From contig NBIV01000198.1 in assembly GCA_003194525.1 (NCBI GenBank), positions 1-64,000 of the forward strand: a stretch of DNA of 64,000 nt. The letters run 5' to 3'. The position numbers and the translations under genes were made by a program. Below the pieces are notes generated by a model. The model was given only the letters and a program-made list of their open reading frames with translations. It did no database searches and was not told where the DNA came from. Position 1 is the stretch's first letter; each line of letters opens with the position of its first letter. Positions 61,517 to 64,000 of this stretch are shown here, piece by piece. This DNA comes from Gracilariopsis chorda. Taxonomy: Eukaryota > Rhodophyta > Florideophyceae > Gracilariales > Gracilariaceae.

Positions 61517-61956
61517 TGCGGTCTTTCCGCTTCCTAATCCTCTCCTTGTGGGGGGGGGCCTTCCGTTCTAACCGGATTCCCCTATTGACTCACAGCTCGC
61601 GAGCTCTTCTCCCACGCGACCCGTGCAACTCTGGTGAGTTTGACCGTTCACGGTGAGGGAGGCGGTTCACTACGGTTCCGACGCCAGGAGGCGGATTGCC
61701 ATGCGTCACACACTGTGATTGGCTGGCCGCTGGTGGCAAGTGTCGCGCGCGGTCTTTCCACGACGCGGGTCTTGACTGTACTCCTGACGCCGGCTGGCGA
61801 TATGTACGTGTACACCTTTCCACGGTTTGGAATTTCGGGCTTCGTCCGCGTGAGAGTGGCGTCACAGTGTCCATTTGTGGGGCTCTGCGGTAACGCACGC
61901 AGTGTCAACCACACTCTCCGTGTCCGCGGTTGCTTTTCAGCTCACCACGAAACTGG
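61517..61956 (-). pseudogene. G2 linker between integrase and chromodomain, frame broken
   Basis: Continuation of the Pro/Ser/Arg-rich linker in mixed frames. It corresponds to the last part of the G1 linker, which is open. Confidence 0.55.
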
Positions 61957-64000
61957 TTATGACCGAGGTTGTATGTGCTCCGTGCTCGGAGATATCATTC
62001 GCCACATTAGTGACCACACCGAGTCCGGTTCACTACTTCCTCCTTCGCTACCCAGCGACTCGCTCGACAGGGGTGCATCCGGGTCCGCGGAGACGGCCTT
62101 CTCGCTTCGTGATGCGTTCAACTCCTCCCTGCTCCGGGGGTGCTCATCCGACGATGCCGTATTCCAGATGCGGGCTCGTCCACTGTTCCCAACCTTCTCC
62201 CGTGCCGGGCTTACCACGCGTTCCGTGACGGCAGTACCCTTGCTCTGAAGGGCCTCGGTTAGCGCAGAGTGCGGCGCGAGGGAACTCGCTCGCGAAGCCG
62301 TATGAAACGGGACACCGTCCGACGCCGGAGCTTCCTTCCGCGATGGCGCGATCGATTCCCGTTCCTCCCCCTCCTTAGGTGAGAGGGCGGTGGGTTCAGG
62401 CTGAAGGACCTCCGTGGGCGGAGTAACGGTTAGGCGTTTGGGGTCAAGCGTGCGTTGCACGATACGCGCGGCGCGCTCAACCGGTTGATCGGCAATCGGA
62501 AGATCCGAGAGTCCCCGTTCCGGGTGCGGTAAGACGGGTGGGCGGGACAGAAGCAGATTATCCGTTGGCAGAGTTACGAGGTCATCCTCCGGGATTGTCA
62601 CGAGCGGTGATGAGCCCTCAGGGGGCGCAGGCGCGTGGGCTACGCGGTCGCGTGAGACGCGTTCGAACTGGTTATCGATGTCCAGTACGACTGTGTCGTC
62701 GGCGACGGAAACCACCCGATAGGGTCCATTCACTATCGGTGACAACTTGTGGCGCTTCTCCTTTTCGGGATTATAATATTCCTTTCGCAGGAAGACAGAA
62801 TCCCCTTCCGAGACCTGGGGTATCGGGGTACGAATCTTCGCGTCGAAGTTCTGTTTGTATGCCTCCTGGGCTTTTCCCATAGCCTTTCGGGCGGTAGGGA
62901 CCATGTTCTTCAACCATTCCTTCCAGGAATCTCGATATAACCTTGGTGAAGGGTACCCCGAGACGTTCGGTTGCGCTTCAATAGCCATGGGTGGCGGAAT
63001 CCGAGACAGGACCAGCTCAAATGGAGCGAGGGTCGTGACCCGGTGTACCTGGGTGTTATACGCGTACGTAATAGCGTCCGTGTACAAGTCCCATTCCATG
63101 GGGTGATCCGCGACATACGCGCGCAGTGCGTTGAGCATAGTACGATTGAATCGTTCCACTTGTCCGTTACACTGCGGGTGATAGGTGGTAGTAAACATAT
63201 TCTTGATTCCCAAGATTCTACATACGTCCTGAAAGAACTTTGAAGTAAATTGAGATCCGTTGTCGGAGAGTAGATGTACCGGCGGGCCGTGAGTAAAGAC
63301 CCAGTGGGTTACGAACGCACGCGCAACCACGTCCGCGGTAATCCGTTTAAGCGGTACTGTTCTCACTAACTTTGAGAAGCGGTCAGTAATGACGAGAAGA
63401 TACTTGTAACCACGTTTGGTTTTGACAAGCTCGCCCAAGATATCAATAGCGACATATTCGAGTGGCGCCCGTGCCGGGAATAGTGTTAACTTCTTCGAGT
63501 ACTTCCGAAGTTTCACATTATTCTTCGCACATTCCACGCACGAGCGGCGAACTGCATAGCAGTCAAATGCCATAGCAGGCCAATAGAAGTCCCTGCGAAG
63601 GGTCAGGTATAGTTTCCTCCCGCCGGGATGTGCACCCAACTTCGCGTAATGCGATAGATGCAAGACGCGCTGCTGCAGCATGTGAGGTACAACGATCTGT
63701 GGGGCCCGTGTCAGCAACCTGACTAGGTAGCCTCGATCGTTCACCGCAAAGGGTATCTGTGCACCCCCGTTAAGACGGGCACGAATCTGGGCACAGAAAG
63801 AATCCTGCTGTTGTTCACGGATCATTTCCTCAGAGGATATGGGAACAACCTGGCCATCCGGAGGATCCGTAGGGCTTGCAGCCAGAATATCATCACAGAT
63901 GTCATCCCCATTCACGTCTGGGTCGTCTTCTTCCGTTCCCTCCAGGGATTGTGCCATGAAACATGGTATTTCCAGATCGTCGACCGGTTCGGTTTCCGCT
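61957..64000 (-). CDS. G2 integrase and first part of the linker
   Basis: Open from at least 63957 to 61957. HHCC finger: LSHYAKLGAHPG and CVECAKN (residues ~103-143 from the Met at 63957). Core triad: D172 (AIDILG), D232 (SDNGSQF) and E268 (NGQVERF), a D,D-35-E pattern. A GPY module follows (KRHKLSPIVNGPYRVV). Then comes the linker with VLPHPERGLSDLP, a motif also in G1. The protein joins cDNA to chromosomal DNA. The upstream part is outside the window. Confidence 0.88.
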   Translation of the reverse strand, partial: AETEPVDDLEIPCFMAQSLEGTEEDDPDVNGDDICDDILAASPTDPPDGQVVPISSEEMIREQQQDSFCAQIRARLNGGAQIPFAVNDRGYLVRLLTRAPQIVVPHMLQQRVLHLSHYAKLGAHPGGRKLYLTLRRDFYWPAMAFDCYAVRRSCVECAKNNVKLRKYSKKLTLFPARAPLEYVAIDILGELVKTKRGYKYLLVITDRFSKLVRTVPLKRITADVVARAFVTHWVFTHGPPVHLLSDNGSQFTSKFFQDVCRILGIKNMFTTTYHPQCNGQVERFNRTMLNALRAYVADHPMEWDLYTDAITYAYNTQVHRVTTLAPFELVLSRIPPPMAIEAQPNVSGYPSPRLYRDSWKEWLKNMVPTARKAMGKAQEAYKQNFDAKIRTPIPQVSEGDSVFLRKEYYNPEKEKRHKLSPIVNGPYRVVSVADDTVVLDIDNQFERVSRDRVAHAPAPPEGSSPLVTIPEDDLVTLPTDNLLLSRPPVLPHPERGLSDLPIADQPVERAARIVQRTLDPKRLTVTPPTEVLQPEPTALSPKEGEERESIAPSRKEAPASDGVPFHTASRASSLAPHSALTEALQSKGTAVTERVVSPAREKVGNSGRARIWNTASSDEHPRSREELNASRSEKAVSADPDAPLSSESLGSEGGSSEPDSVWSLMWRMISPSTEHIQPRS

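Larger units (their letters stand above)
57230..64000 (-). mobile_element. Ty3/gypsy chromovirus-type retrotransposon G2, runs off the right edge
   Basis: Minus-strand order from the window edge: integrase, long linker, chromodomain, convergent accessory ORF (+), purine tract, 3' LTR. It is the same family as G1 but well diverged. The integrase frame continues past 63957 with CFMA preceded by EIP codons, so RNase H and RT lie beyond the window. Confidence 0.88.

Noticed and set aside
1-64000. CRISPR array or prokaryotic operon
   Set aside because: No regularly spaced repeats with unique spacers. Genes have eukaryotic features (tRNA without CCA, LTR elements, Mediator subunit) and are not grouped in operons.

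Overview
The window looks like nuclear DNA of a red alga, most consistent with a florideophyte such as Chondrus crispus. This is my inference, not a database result. Short host genes, apparently without introns, sit in small islands between long gene-poor and transposon-rich stretches. Plastid-type bacterial genes carry N-terminal targeting extensions, a eukaryotic Mediator subunit and a nuclear tRNA are present, and decayed WD40/STAND-NTPase fragments are common.

Layout. 1-5.9 kb: the 3' part of a decayed chromodomain-bearing Ty3/gypsy element (G1, pol on +), with a relic antisense gene and a truncated 3' LTR. 5.9-10.1 kb: a second, unrelated gypsy element (GB, minus strand, gag-protease-pol) fused to the G1 LTR. 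10.95-16.37 kb: a complete, apparently very young Ty1/copia element (C1) with 214-bp LTRs identical by eye and a CCTAC target duplication. 16.4-21.4 kb: gene-free DNA with strong hairpins. 21.4-35.2 kb: the host island, holding an unknown protein, tRNA-Ile, a C2H2 zinc-finger protein, MED7, a YqgF/RuvX-like nuclease, diaminopimelate epimerase (frameshifted near its end) and an Obg GTPase. 35.2-40.1 kb: relics of NB-ARC/WD40-type genes on both strands. 41.05-47.93 kb: a second complete copia element (C2) with 266-bp LTRs identical by eye and a GTGGT target duplication. 48.9-53.1 kb: a haem-peroxidase-like fragment and two paralogous membrane proteins head to head. 54.0-56.0 kb: a dead pogo-like DNA transposon. 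57.2-64 kb: a second copy (G2) of the chromodomain gypsy family, minus strand, running off the window.

Most interesting signals. (1) C2 is bounded by LTRs and target duplication, yet carries a 370-residue gene of unknown function between pol and the 3' LTR. That gene lies on the opposite strand to pol, has its own TATA-like box and ends 25 bp from the pol stop. It shows a possible Cys-His-Asp arrangement. (2) The chromodomain gypsy family independently has a convergent gene in the same place. It is long in G2 and an internally deleted relic in G1, sharing an acidic C-terminal segment. (3) Across both gypsy copies, coding and LTR alike, the DNA is studded with tiny hairpins of the form CCnnn-loop-nnnGG. 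(4) The chromodomain is separated from the integrase by an unusually long Pro/Ser-rich linker.

The YqgF, DapF and Obg genes are all bacterial-type proteins with probable plastid transit peptides and sit side by side. YqgF and dapF are divergent, dapF and obg convergent. MED7 and the zinc-finger protein are ordinary nuclear-gene neighbours. No CRISPR array, rRNA or prokaryotic operon is seen.
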